From: an uncultured Lachnospiraceae bacterium
GTDB taxonomy: Bacteria > Bacillota > Clostridia > Lachnospirales > Lachnospiraceae
DNA length: 64,000 nucleotides
Direction of reading: 5' to 3'
Assembly (NCBI GenBank): GCA_944381535.1
Contig: CALWLN010000070.1
Span: 1-64,000 of the forward strand
Shown: piece after piece, positions 46,816 through 55,597 of the stretch
How the letters are laid out: the number at the start of each line of letters is the position of its first letter
How positions within the stretch are numbered: the first letter of the stretch is position 1
The notes under the pieces: generated by a model
Told to the model about the DNA's origin: nothing
Database searches by the model: none
What the model saw: only the letters and a program-made list of their open reading frames with translations
Made by a program: the position numbers and the translations under genes

Positions 46816-47898
46816 TTATTCAAAAAATACAGGCGCATTTTCCCGGGCAGATTTGTAAATTGCCTCCAGGATTTGCGTCACTACCAGGGCCTGCTCCGGC
46901 TTTACGGTCAGCTCCGTGCCTTTGGTGATGGCGTCCATGAAAACGCGCTGCTCCACATCCTGGGGCTCCAAGCCCACGCCGTCATAGAAGGCCACGCCGC
47001 CCGCCTTAAGATCCGGCTTCTCCACAATCTGCTTGTTATACTTCACCTTATTGATACGAAGGCCGTCCTTCATGTCCGCGCCGGCCAGAGTACCGCAGAG
47101 GGAGGTCTTTGCCTCGTCCACATCCAGGGTATTTAAAGCCCAGCTGCTTTCCAGATAGATGGTGGCTCCATTTTTCATTTTTACAAATCCGAAGGCGGAA
47201 TCCTCCACCGTAAATTTCTCTTTGTCCCAATCGCCCCAGGCATTGCCGGTCTCCGTCTGGTCCCCCAGCTTCTTATATACGGAACCAACCGCCATTGCGG
47301 GCTCATAGTTATCCATCATCCACAGAGTCAGATCCAGCGCATGGGTACCGATATCGATCAAGGGTCCGCCGCCCTGTTCTTCCTCGTTGAGGAACACGCC
47401 CCAGGTGGGCACTGCTCTTCTGCGGATGGCATGGGCCTTGGCATAATAGATATCTCCCAGCTCTCCGGCCTGGCATGCGCGCTTCAGATAAGTGGAATCC
47501 GCACGGTAGCGATTCTGATAACCGATGGTCAGAATTTTCCCGGTCTCTTTGGCTGTCTCCACCATTTGTTTGGCTTCCTCATAGGATTTTGCCATGGGCT
47601 TCTCGCACATCACATGCTTTCCCGCCTTCATGGCCGCAATGGAGATCACGCTGTGGGATTTGTTGGGAGTCAGCACATAAATAGCTTCAATCTCTGTCTC
47701 CGCCTCCAAAAGCGCCTTATAATCGGTATACACTCTGCTGTCCTTAGTACCGTACTCCTCCTTCGCCTTCTGTGCCCGCTCCTCGATCAAGTCGCAAAAT
47801 GCTACAATTTCAGCTCTGCCCAATTTTTTAATGGCGGGAAGATGCTTACCGTTTGCGATTCCTCCGCAGCCAATCACGCCAACTTTTACTTTTTCCAT
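46816..47898 (-). CDS. Gfo/Idh/MocA-family oxidoreductase
   Basis: A 360-residue paralog of the gene that follows it: VGVIGCGGIANGKHLPAI for the nucleotide, AGKHVMCEKPMAKSYEE with the catalytic Lys, and GGPLIDIGTHALDLTLWMM with the active-site Asp/His pair. It is transcribed away from the AraC-type regulator 148 bases away, which probably controls both dehydrogenase genes. Pairs like this often oxidise and then reduce a sugar at another carbon, so together they may epimerise or cleave a glycoside. Confidence 0.88.
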   Translation of the reverse strand: MEKVKVGVIGCGGIANGKHLPAIKKLGRAEIVAFCDLIEERAQKAKEEYGTKDSRVYTDYKALLEAETEIEAIYVLTPNKSHSVISIAAMKAGKHVMCEKPMAKSYEEAKQMVETAKETGKILTIGYQNRYRADSTYLKRACQAGELGDIYYAKAHAIRRRAVPTWGVFLNEEEQGGGPLIDIGTHALDLTLWMMDNYEPAMAVGSVYKKLGDQTETGNAWGDWDKEKFTVEDSAFGFVKMKNGATIYLESSWALNTLDVDEAKTSLCGTLAGADMKDGLRINKVKYNKQIVEKPDLKAGGVAFYDGVGLEPQDVEQRVFMDAITKGTELTVKPEQALVVTQILEAIYKSARENAPVFFE

Positions 47899-48045
47899 GT
47901 CTGTTCTCCTCTCGTCTGTGTAAAATGTTCTGCTTTTGTTGACTTTTCTTTATCTGCATTATATAATCATAAAAAATACGGCGCTATATTTTTTTTGCCG
48001 ATTCCTCATACGATTCTGCTATTTTATTGACAAAGGAGGACACCG

Positions 48046-48879
48046 ATGAAGGATCCCAGGTTATACGAGCACATTGTTTTAAGCGATAAGGAATTTCCCG
48101 CCCGGCTTTCGCAAAATCACATCGAGGACCGGAGGATTTTCTTTCCCTACCACTGGCACGAGCATCTGGAGCTTCACTATGTCCTCCGGGGGGAGGGCTT
48201 TATCTTCTGCAACCGGGAGCAGTACCGCCTAAGCCCCGGCAGCCTGGTGATCGTCAACAGCAACGAACTCCACCAGGGCCAGTGCACCCAACCGGTTCTG
48301 GACACACTGGTGCTGATTTTCGATATGGATGATTTTTCCATGGAGACAGCCGGTCATCATCTGCTGTTTCAGCCGTTGATCCAGAGGGATGTGACCATCG
48401 GAAGCCTGTTTTTCTCCCTGTTTCAGGAAAATACCTGCCAGGAGCTGGGCTATAAGATTTCCATGAAGGGGAAGATCTACGATTTGATCGCCTATCTCAT
48501 GCGCAATTATGTGGCGAAAAATCTGACGGAGCAGGAGAGCCGCCACCGCAGGAGAGATCTGGAGCGTTTAAATCAGGTGCTGGATTTTATGGAGACCAAT
48601 TACCAGAATCCTGCCATCAATACAGAGGAGATGGCGGAGCTTATTAATTTGAGCCCCGGCCGTTTCGCCCACATTTTCAAGGACTTAACGGGCCAGAGCC
48701 CCGTTTCCTATCTGAACCAGCTGCGCTTAAAGAAAGCTCACACCCTGCTCAGGCAGGGGAATCTTACCAGCACGGAAGTGGCTTTCTCCGTGGGATTTAC
48801 GGATTACAACAACTTTGGCCGGCAGTTTCGGCGGCAGTATAAGATTGCGCCCTCCCAGGTGCCGCTGCAGGGGGAGTGA
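48046..48879 (+). CDS. AraC-family transcriptional regulator
   Basis: A 277-residue regulator with an N-terminal cupin sensing domain (residues 30-110, HWHEHLELHYVLRGEGF) and a C-terminal pair of helix-turn-helix motifs (TEEMAELINLSPGRFAHIFK and STEVAFSVGFTDYNNFGRQF). AAAGGAGG lies before the ATG. It is divergent from the two oxidoreductase genes and likely activates them in response to their substrate. Confidence 0.9.
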   Translation: MKDPRLYEHIVLSDKEFPARLSQNHIEDRRIFFPYHWHEHLELHYVLRGEGFIFCNREQYRLSPGSLVIVNSNELHQGQCTQPVLDTLVLIFDMDDFSMETAGHHLLFQPLIQRDVTIGSLFFSLFQENTCQELGYKISMKGKIYDLIAYLMRNYVAKNLTEQESRHRRRDLERLNQVLDFMETNYQNPAINTEEMAELINLSPGRFAHIFKDLTGQSPVSYLNQLRLKKAHTLLRQGNLTSTEVAFSVGFTDYNNFGRQFRRQYKIAPSQVPLQGE

Positions 48880-48934
48880 GGGAGGCTACGAAGCGGTCAG
48901 ATTCTCTGTAATCTGTTTAAAAGCATATTACCTC

Positions 48935-50069
48935 CTATAACCAGTTCAACACTTTTTCCTTTATTTTTGCGTACCATTCCTTCTCATCTTTTGATACCTT
49001 TGCCTGTTCCATAGAATACTCAAATATTCCTTTTACTTGTTCTGGATTTGGAACGTATCCTGCTCTATATGACTGTTCCACCATATGAATAAATACATCC
49101 AACTCCAACGGAACTATTACAGATTTTCCTCCATAAAACGCAATATTCATAGTATGCAATGCATAAAAATACGCAATACATGACTCATTTATTTTAGGTG
49201 CTATGAACAAACAAAATGCTTCTTTTCCGGTTTCCTTTTTTAATTTTGCAAGATGTCTTGATACTGGTTCTCCTTCCATTTCGTACTGCTTTTGTCCTGA
49301 TTGCATCGTAACTTCAACTGCCAATCCAAAATCGCCATAGTCACATACTATATCTGCAATATTACCTGCTGCTGTTGACATAGGTTGTCCTTTGTCGTCA
49401 AGTTTCAGATTTGCCTTAATATCTCCACCATCAAGCATATTCATAGCTCGCCAAGTATTCCATTCCAGCATAAGCGGCACATCATAAAACGCGTTTTTCT
49501 TAATATCATCAAAGACAGTCATTACATCTGCATAATCCTTATATTCTTTCAATGCTCTAATCTGTTCATTTACAATCGCTGTTTTCTTTGTAGCGATAAC
49601 ATTTTCAAGAATATCTTTCAATTTTTCTGTTGTTTCACCAGATAAGTCTCTGGTTATTCCAGACACCTCTGCAACTTGTTTTAATAACCTTTCTCTATCA
49701 TCTGAATACAACACAGGAAATGTCGTATCAAAAAGATACTCCTTATATCTCTACTTCCTCTGTTCTTTTCCCGCAAATCAATGTCTCACCTGGCTCTGTC
49801 AACTTAATAACTGGCTTTAAATCAACAAATCCAAGAGCCTTGGGTGCCCGATTGATTCTGTCTCTTGCGCTTAATGCCCTATCTTTGTCCGAGCCTTGTC
49901 CTTCAAAATCACTGCCTTCGGCCAATTTCTTTATAAAAGCGACCTGCGTGTCTGTATTCCATATTTTCCCTTCAAAATTATTATGTAAAACCTCTATCTC
50001 CGGAATCATCTTTAACGGAGAACGAGGTGATGTTGTGAAAAAAAGTGTCTTGCTTTTTAAATATGCCAT
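48935..50069 (-). pseudogene. Broken AlwI-family restriction endonuclease gene
   Basis: Two frames hold the ends of one AlwI-type type II restriction enzyme (usual target GGATC). The N-terminal frame (50069-49743, from an ATG with GGAGG upstream) has FFTTSPRSPLKMIPEIEVL and SARDRINRAPKALGFVDLKP and stops after KRTEEVEI. The C-terminal frame (to 48935) has the catalytic region PLMLEWNTWRAMNMLD, GNIADIVCDYGDFGLAVEVT, FCLFIAPKIN and FYGGKSVIVPLELD. About 200 residues of the middle are missing compared with the family, with a frameshift near 49745. The enzyme is probably inactive, while its methyltransferase is intact. Confidence 0.75.
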
Positions 50070-50150
50070 TTGATGTCCTCCTAGCAAACCATACTTTATA
50101 TGGCCAGACCGGATACTGCGGAACATTTTATGTGTCTTATGAATATTGTG

Positions 50151-51002
50151 CTAATAATTCGTCACTATAATATGTTTTGCATCTGCTTTAAAACGGTTTC
50201 TGATGTTAACTGCATAAGACTTTTCATATTCTTCAACAATATTCGCCCCATACAACTCTTCTGTTAATGGAGTTTTTCCAATAACTAAAAGGGCTTTACA
50301 TGACAAATTCATAAAGTCATTTGCTAATCTTCTATGCTCTTCCTCTCCAAAACCATTTTTATATGCTTCATTTCCATAATCACTAAAAATACAATCGTAT
50401 GGCGGATCCAAAAAGACAAAGTCATCTGTCTGAGCCATATTAAATATTTCTGAATAGTCACAATTATATATATCTGTACGTCTTAATAGTTTATAATGCT
50501 CATCCGTAATTAACTTTGTATTCAAATTCTTGTATCTGCCAAACGGAACATTAAATTCACCATTGGTATTATATCTTATCATTCCTGAATATGCCGTTTT
50601 ATTAATAAAAAAATAAATTACCGAATCCAAATACTCCGGCTCTGTCTTCTTATTAAACATATCTCTTATATTATAGTACAATTCTTCATTTTTATTCTCT
50701 ATTCTTTCTTCTGGATGTTGTCTTTTTTGTTCTTCGTATTCCTTTTGATTGTTCTCATATATTTTCTGCAGCTCATCAAGCTGAATTCTAGCTTTGGGAT
50801 AATCTTCCTTCATTTCTTGATAAAATAAATATAATTTTCTATTTACATCATTAATGATTGCTCTGTCTGGCTCCAGAAAAAAGTACAGTGCGCCACCACC
50901 AAAAAAGGGCTCGATATATCTATTATATTCGGATGGCATATTACTCACAAAATGAGATACTTCCTTAGACTTACCACCTCTATACTTAATCATTGGATTC
51001 AT
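50151..51002 (-). CDS. Dam-family (D12 class) DNA adenine methyltransferase
   Basis: A 283-residue N6-adenine methyltransferase. AdoMet is bound by the FFGGGALYFF motif, catalysis is at DPPYD (FVFLDPPYDCIF), and the start MNPMIKYRGGKSKEVSHFV is typical of the Dam/M.MboI group. It precedes the AlwI-type restriction gene on the same strand, so it should protect GGATC or a related site. It is intact. Its own promoter lies at 51099-51127. AT-rich compared with the core genes around it. Confidence 0.9.
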   Translation of the reverse strand: MNPMIKYRGGKSKEVSHFVSNMPSEYNRYIEPFFGGGALYFFLEPDRAIINDVNRKLYLFYQEMKEDYPKARIQLDELQKIYENNQKEYEEQKRQHPEERIENKNEELYYNIRDMFNKKTEPEYLDSVIYFFINKTAYSGMIRYNTNGEFNVPFGRYKNLNTKLITDEHYKLLRRTDIYNCDYSEIFNMAQTDDFVFLDPPYDCIFSDYGNEAYKNGFGEEEHRRLANDFMNLSCKALLVIGKTPLTEELYGANIVEEYEKSYAVNIRNRFKADAKHIIVTNY

Positions 51003-51089
51003 CGCAATCCTCCCTTACACTTATGCAGCTAACCCCGTTTTCCCGGCATCTCTAATGTTGATAAATATTCCGTATCGTGCTTTCTTATA

Positions 51090-51209
51090 CTACCTACTAT
51101 TATATTCATTTATCTGAACAAATGCAAGTACTTTTTGCAAACATTTGTTCTTGTCATAAATTGTATCTGCTTCATACTGTTGAAGCATTTGCTCTATCAT
51201 ATTGTTCAT
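51090..51209 (-). pseudogene. 39-residue remnant of an AbiEii-type toxin
   Basis: An ATG at 51209, behind GAGGTGACCT and directly after the AbiEi antitoxin gene, opens a frame (MNNMIEQMLQQYEADTIYDK) that resembles the N-terminus of AbiEii nucleotidyltransferase toxins, but it stops after 39 residues. The remainder of the toxin, including the GG and D-x-D motifs, is missing. The promoter of the downstream methyltransferase lies within this remnant, as if the restriction-modification genes had replaced the rest. Confidence 0.5.
51099..51127 (-). promoter_or_regulatory. Promoter of the DNA methyltransferase gene
   Basis: A -35 TTGCAT (51127-51122), a 17-bp spacer and a perfect -10 TATAAT (51104-51099) face the methyltransferase gene, about 100 bases upstream of it. 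The promoter is located inside the truncated toxin frame. Confidence 0.65.
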
Positions 51210-51212
51210 AGG

Positions 51213-51788
51213 TCACCTCACTAGCTTTTGCAGCATTTTCAAATTTGTGCAGTGATATAGTTTACTTAATTCCAGTAAATCTTCACGATTCAGTTTTCCA
51301 AATTCCGTCTCATCTACTCGTAAATCCTCAAACAATAAGCTGCGTAACTCCTTTTTATTTCTGACGGGAGATATGCTATATAGCTTGTCACACAGTGCTT
51401 TTTCCGGTGTTGCTATCTGATATGCATAACTCCCCTCCTTTACCAATTGAATTCCCAACGGATATGCCTCTGAAGGTATATCTCTATAGGTAAAGGTTCC
51501 AAATGGAGTAACATATTTCTTTGTTTTCTTCTTTTCAAATGTCGCTGATGTAAATACATATACCGCTTCCGGTATCAGACCGTAGCGCGAAAGCGCAAAA
51601 TCAAAAGACAAATAGGATGGACCATAGATACTCCCCGCCAATAAATACCCCGGAGTTGTCTTCTCTGTCTCATAAAGTCCCTTCACCACCGGGATACATA
51701 AATTATCTTTTACCATTCTGGCCAATTTATTAGCCGGTGCACTGTAATCAGCCAATTCTTCCATCAGCATTGCATACGTTTTTATCAT
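51213..51788 (-). CDS. AbiEi-type antitoxin (type IV toxin-antitoxin family)
   Basis: A 191-residue protein with an N-terminal winged helix (residues 1-50, APANKLARMVKDNLCIPVVKGLYE) and the AbiEi core: IYGPSYLSFDFALSRYGLIPE, FGTFTYRDIPSEAYPLGI and YQIATPEKALCDKLY. AbiEi represses its own operon and neutralises the AbiEii toxin through the toxin's target rather than by binding. The cognate toxin gene directly downstream is reduced to 39 codons. The start has GAGGTG five bases upstream. Confidence 0.85.
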   Translation of the reverse strand: MIKTYAMLMEELADYSAPANKLARMVKDNLCIPVVKGLYETEKTTPGYLLAGSIYGPSYLSFDFALSRYGLIPEAVYVFTSATFEKKKTKKYVTPFGTFTYRDIPSEAYPLGIQLVKEGSYAYQIATPEKALCDKLYSISPVRNKKELRSLLFEDLRVDETEFGKLNREDLLELSKLYHCTNLKMLQKLVR

Positions 51789-51807
51789 ATTTTCACCTCA
51801 TATTCAC

Positions 51808-51833
51808 ATTATATTACATTTTCTGGAGAAAAT
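51808..51833 (-). promoter_or_regulatory. Promoter and palindromic operator of the AbiEi gene
   Basis: A -10 TATAAT lies at 51813-51808. Just upstream, inside the promoter spacer, is the inverted repeat ATTTTCT-GG-AGAAAAT (51818-51833). AbiEi proteins bind inverted repeats in their own promoter, so this is a likely autoregulatory operator. Confidence 0.5.
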
Positions 51834-51841
51834 CCATCATT

Positions 51842-51886
51842 TTTTATTCTATAGGGAAGTTCGAAGAACTTCCCTATAGAATAAAA
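51842..51886. repeat. Palindromic intergenic repeat, family B, copy 1 (bidirectional terminator)
   Basis: A perfect inverted repeat of about 21 bp per arm around a 3-base loop: the arm reads ATTCTATAGGGAAGTTC (51846-51862) and its complement follows from 51866, with T-runs on both outer ends. It can terminate the VWA operon from the minus strand. A related palindrome at 57016-57055 shares TTCTAT, the loop TTCGAA and the CCATAGAA-type end. Confidence 0.75.
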
Positions 51887-52006
51887 AAGTGCCAGAGCAC
51901 GCCATATCCACGTTTTCTGACACTTTACTCTTCATACAATTATACCGGAAGTCTGGCCGTCACGGTCCCGCGCCGGCTCTGGGAGGGTACTGTCCGCCTC
52001 CCCCTC

Positions 52007-53626
52007 TTACTGCTCCATAGTTCCGCCGTCCGCCAGCCGCACCAGCTCCAGAAACTCCGCCACTTCCTCGTTTCCGCCATACTGCGCGCCGCTCCACAGC
52101 TCCAGAATCTGCCCGTAGGAAGCGCTGCCCTTCCACTGGCTGTCCCTCAGCAGCATTCCGAATTCCGCCACGGAAGCCTCCAGAAGCATATTGGCACTGA
52201 CCACATTTTCCTTGTAAATCTCCGGGCCAAAGGGTCTTTCCAGCTCCTTGCTTGCGGAAGCCCCCGGGTCCTTATAGCGGATTTTCAGCGTTGCCCATTC
52301 CTGCATGGCTTCCCCCTGGGCCGGCTCCCTGGTCTGGTATTTCAGGTCGATGCCGCCGTCACCGTCCTCCTGTCCGGCCCACACCACCTCATACAGAACC
52401 GTCACGGTATGTCCGGCCCCTACTTCACCGGCGTCCTTGGTATCGTCCGTAAAATCCTCCGCGTTCAGAAGCCGGTTCTCATATCCCAGCAGCCGGTATT
52501 CCCCGATCCACGCCGGATTGAATTCCACCTGGAACTTCACATCCTCCGCCACCGTCACCAGGGTGCTGCCCAGTTCATCCACCAGTACCCGTTTTGCTTC
52601 CATCAGAGAATCAATGTAGGAATAAGTTCCATTTCCGTTATCCGCCAGGGTTTCCAGCTTATTGTCCTTCAGATTACCCTCCCCAAAGCCCAGAACCGAC
52701 AGATAGATACCGCTTTTCCTTTTGGTCTCCACCAGATTCTTCAGCTCGCTCTCGCTGGTCACTCCGATATTCAGATCCCCGTCGGTGGCCAGGATAACGC
52801 GGTTGTTACCGCCCGGGATAAAACGCTCCTCCGCCAGGGCGTAGGCCGTCTCGATTCCGGCGCTTCCGTTGGTTCCGCCGCCGGCTTCCAGGAAGTTTAT
52901 GGCTTCCAGGATTGCGCCCTTCTCATTGCCTCTGGCCCCGTCCAGTACCACCGCTTCCGTCCCCGCATAGGTCACAATGGACACCCGGTCCTTCTCCCCA
53001 AGATTTTCCGTCAGCATAGCAAAGGCCTGCTTTAGCAGAGGCAGCTTGTTCGGCTCGTCCATGGAGCCCGATACATCCAGCAAAAACACCAGATTCGATT
53101 TCGGAGATTGGGAAAAATCAATATCCTGGGTACGGATTCCGATACGCAGAAGTCCATGTTCTTCATTCCAGGGACAATCAGCGCCGTCGATGGAGATTCC
53201 GAATACCTCCCCGTCCTCTGGGCTCTCGTAATCATAATGGAAATAATTCAGCATTTCCTCAATGCGGACGGCCCCCTCGGGGATGTCCTCCGGCCGTTCT
53301 CCCTGCTTCAGCATTCTGCGCACATTGCTGTAGGACGCCGTATCCACATCTGCCGAAAAGGTGGACAGGGGCTGCAGCGAAACCTGTGTAAATCCGTTTT
53401 CCGTGATGGCACTGTACTCCTCCGTGTCCATGGGGAGCATTTCTTGCTCTTCCTCCGCAACTGCCATATCATAGGATATACTATCGTTTTCGCTGCTCTG
53501 AACCAAGTCTTCCGAAGTGTTTCCTCCATGAAAGGTGTCTTTGCTTCCCATGCCGCACCCCATAAGAGTTCCTGTCAACAATGCCGCCGTCAATACAAAA
53601 GAAGTCATGTGTAGTCTCTTTTTCAT
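52007..53626 (-). CDS. VWA-domain lipoprotein, YfbK type
   Basis: A 539-residue lipoprotein. The signal peptide ends LTGTLMGC. After an acidic spacer comes the YfbK N-terminal region (FSADVDTASYSNVRRMLKQG), then a von Willebrand A domain with a metal-binding site FLLDVSGSMDEPNKLP, and a C-terminal domain (SVAEFGMLLRDSQWKGSASY) of the DUF3520 type. It faces the outside of the membrane and probably binds a protein or peptidoglycan partner. The ATG at 53626 has GGGAGG upstream. It is the third gene of the ECF sigma operon. Confidence 0.85.
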   Translation of the reverse strand: MKKRLHMTSFVLTAALLTGTLMGCGMGSKDTFHGGNTSEDLVQSSENDSISYDMAVAEEEQEMLPMDTEEYSAITENGFTQVSLQPLSTFSADVDTASYSNVRRMLKQGERPEDIPEGAVRIEEMLNYFHYDYESPEDGEVFGISIDGADCPWNEEHGLLRIGIRTQDIDFSQSPKSNLVFLLDVSGSMDEPNKLPLLKQAFAMLTENLGEKDRVSIVTYAGTEAVVLDGARGNEKGAILEAINFLEAGGGTNGSAGIETAYALAEERFIPGGNNRVILATDGDLNIGVTSESELKNLVETKRKSGIYLSVLGFGEGNLKDNKLETLADNGNGTYSYIDSLMEAKRVLVDELGSTLVTVAEDVKFQVEFNPAWIGEYRLLGYENRLLNAEDFTDDTKDAGEVGAGHTVTVLYEVVWAGQEDGDGGIDLKYQTREPAQGEAMQEWATLKIRYKDPGASASKELERPFGPEIYKENVVSANMLLEASVAEFGMLLRDSQWKGSASYGQILELWSGAQYGGNEEVAEFLELVRLADGGTMEQ

Positions 53627-53683
53627 AGAAAAATTCCTCCCTTTCTGCTTTTCTATAAAGGATACGCACAACTTCCTGTGAAT

Positions 53684-54271
53684 TTATGGCAAAATCTCCA
53701 ATAATTTTAAATTTTCTTCCTCCTTTTGCAGGCGAAGCCGTAAGGTCCCCTGAAAATCCTCTTTCTGATAGGCTTTTTCATCATATTCATAGGATATGTG
53801 AAGCTGTTCTCCCGGCTGATACCCGCTGTCCTCTGCCTCCGTAACCTCTGCCAGAATCAACAGACCGTTCTCCGCTTCCTGCACCTGCTGAATCAGAACC
53901 ATCAGTGTTACCTGGCTCTGGGCTTCCTGTTCCTCCTCAATATCCTCTTCCGCCTGCGCCTGGTCGTTGGTCTGCTCCTCCGTTTCTCCCCAGCCATCAT
54001 TTGACGTGGCGGAATTTACACTGTTATCCGCAGCGGAATTCTCATAGGCCATATCCCCGGATTTGGATTGGCGTATGCTCCGTACCACGGGCACCAACAG
54101 CAACACCACCGCCACAACTGCCGCAAGAGAGGCGATGGGCCGGATGGGTATCACCTTTTTTTGCTTTTTCGGCGCAAGATTTCTCTCAATACTTTTCCAC
54201 ATGTCCGGGACATCCGTCATTTTCAAGTTTCTATATTCATCTTCAAGTTCTTTTTCAGATAATTCCCTCAT
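53684..54271 (-). CDS. Membrane anti-sigma-like protein
   Basis: A 195-residue single-pass membrane protein. The cytoplasmic N-terminus (1-45, WKSIERNLAPKKQKK) precedes one helix (about 46-66), and the outer domain begins with an acidic Gln-rich stretch and ends in a beta-rich part. It overlaps the sigma-factor stop codon (ATGA), the usual order for an ECF sigma factor and its anti-sigma factor. No zinc-binding HxxxCxxC motif is seen, so it would be a non-zinc type. Confidence 0.65.
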   Translation of the reverse strand: MRELSEKELEDEYRNLKMTDVPDMWKSIERNLAPKKQKKVIPIRPIASLAAVVAVVLLLVPVVRSIRQSKSGDMAYENSAADNSVNSATSNDGWGETEEQTNDQAQAEEDIEEEQEAQSQVTLMVLIQQVQEAENGLLILAEVTEAEDSGYQPGEQLHISYEYDEKAYQKEDFQGTLRLRLQKEEENLKLLEILP

Positions 54272-54810
54272 TCCTGCACCTCCTGTTCCGATTTATGATA
54301 TCTTCGCAATTTCCGGATTCCCTGGCGGTACAGCCAGGTTACGGTTCCCATGGGCTTCTTTAACAGCGCCGCAATCTCCTGGAAGGTAAAACCGCCCAGC
54401 ACCTTTAAGTCCAGGACCTCCTGCTCTGCCGGCTTTAACAGCTTCATGGCCTCCCGGAAGCTTAGATTTCCCACCACTTCCACCGCCACATCCTCCGTCT
54501 CCTGTCCCAGTTCCGGCAGCTCCTCCATGGGCAGCTCACGCCTCTGCTTCCGCAGAAAGTCAATGGTCATGTTCCGGGCGATGGTCATCATCCACGCCTT
54601 ATGCTTTCCCCCGAACCGGTAGGTATCGGCCCGGTCCCAGAGCCGTATAAAAAATTCCGAGGTAAGATCCTGGGCGTCCTCCTTCTGTCCTGTCATATCG
54701 TAGATCACGGAATAAATCAGCCCCACATATGCCTGGTAAATCTGCTTCAGCCCTTCCTTATCGCCCTTTCGGATTCGCCGGATACAGCCTTCAAATTCAA
54801 AATCCTCCAA
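54268..54810 (-). CDS. ECF-type RNA polymerase sigma factor
   Basis: A 180-residue sigma-70 family protein with region 2 (VIYDMTGQKEDAQDLTSEFF, then AWMMTIARNMTIDFLRKQRR) and region 4 (EQEVLDLKVLGGFTFQEIAA, with the recognition helix around PMGTVTWLYRQGIRKLRR). The start is TTG at 54810, supported by GGAGGGGAG. With the two genes that follow it forms a sigma / anti-sigma / VWA-lipoprotein operon that probably responds to envelope conditions. Confidence 0.9.
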   Translation of the reverse strand: MEDFEFEGCIRRIRKGDKEGLKQIYQAYVGLIYSVIYDMTGQKEDAQDLTSEFFIRLWDRADTYRFGGKHKAWMMTIARNMTIDFLRKQRRELPMEELPELGQETEDVAVEVVGNLSFREAMKLLKPAEQEVLDLKVLGGFTFQEIAALLKKPMGTVTWLYRQGIRKLRRYHKSEQEVQE

Positions 54811-54996
54811 CTTCTCCCCTCCTGAATATAGATACGATATTGCTTCTCTTTTTTATGGTATGTCGCAAAAAAACTTCCTTTATTTCTCTACTACTATAGC
54901 ATACTTTCTCCTGTCTCCACCAACACGAAAGCACCTTTCCATATTGGGTACTCCTCAGAACGTTCCTCACAGCCTCCTAATTACCGCATGAGACAT

Positions 54997-55597
54997 CTAC
55001 TTCAAATACTGCTCCAATTCCTCAACCAGTTCATATACACGTGTTGCCGGAACCATTGCAGCCATGCTGCTCTCTCCTGCCTCCAAAAATTCTTCATACA
55101 TTTTTCTGGCACGTCGTTTTGCAGCTTCTAATGAGCCCTTGTCCATCATGATACTCTTGGAAATGAAGCAAAAACCACAATTCTATACTCTCATTAGACC
55201 AAGCGACCGCCATCTTAGGGGCTGTTCTTGCTTCTGCTTCAAACTGGGTATTATCAAAATTATCCAACGGAAAATCATCTTTATCAAACACAAGCCAAAA
55301 CTTTTTAAAATGTTCCCACTGGCCGTTAGCAATCATCTTGTCCACAAACCGAATTAATCCCTGCGTATTTCTTGCGGTTCCATATACTTGTATGTGCGGC
55401 TCTTTGGTGATATGTTTATATTTTTCATTAATTTTAGCTGCAAAGCCTTTCAAATATAAAGGTTCTGTCTTTATTCCTTCACTTACAATCATTGTATATG
55501 GTGGAAGTTTATTCATAGTATCCATTCTGCTAGCTTTCACTTTCATTTTCTCTTTCAGCTTCTGTATATCACTATGCTTTTTAGGTTTTAAGCTCAA
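54997..55597 (-). pseudogene. Broken RloB-family gene
   Basis: The first frame starts at a TTG at 55597, overlapping the stop of the ATPase gene as TTGA, with GGGAGG upstream. It has the RloB landmarks YTMIVSEGIKTEPLYLKGF, FWLVFDKDDFPLDNF and SNESIELWFLLHF. It then runs out of frame at about 55165. In another frame, SLEAAKRRARKMYEEFLEAG and TRVYELVEELEQYLK, ending at TAG 54999-54997, is the expected RloB C-terminus. Roughly 30 residues between them are missing. RloB is a Toprim-like nuclease partner of such ATPases, so this module has probably lost its effector. Confidence 0.7.

Noticed and set aside
51737..53035. Plus-strand open frame of 432 codons across an intergenic palindrome and the VWA gene
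   Set aside because: It crosses a strong terminator and overlaps a well-supported minus-strand gene; the translation shows no family features.
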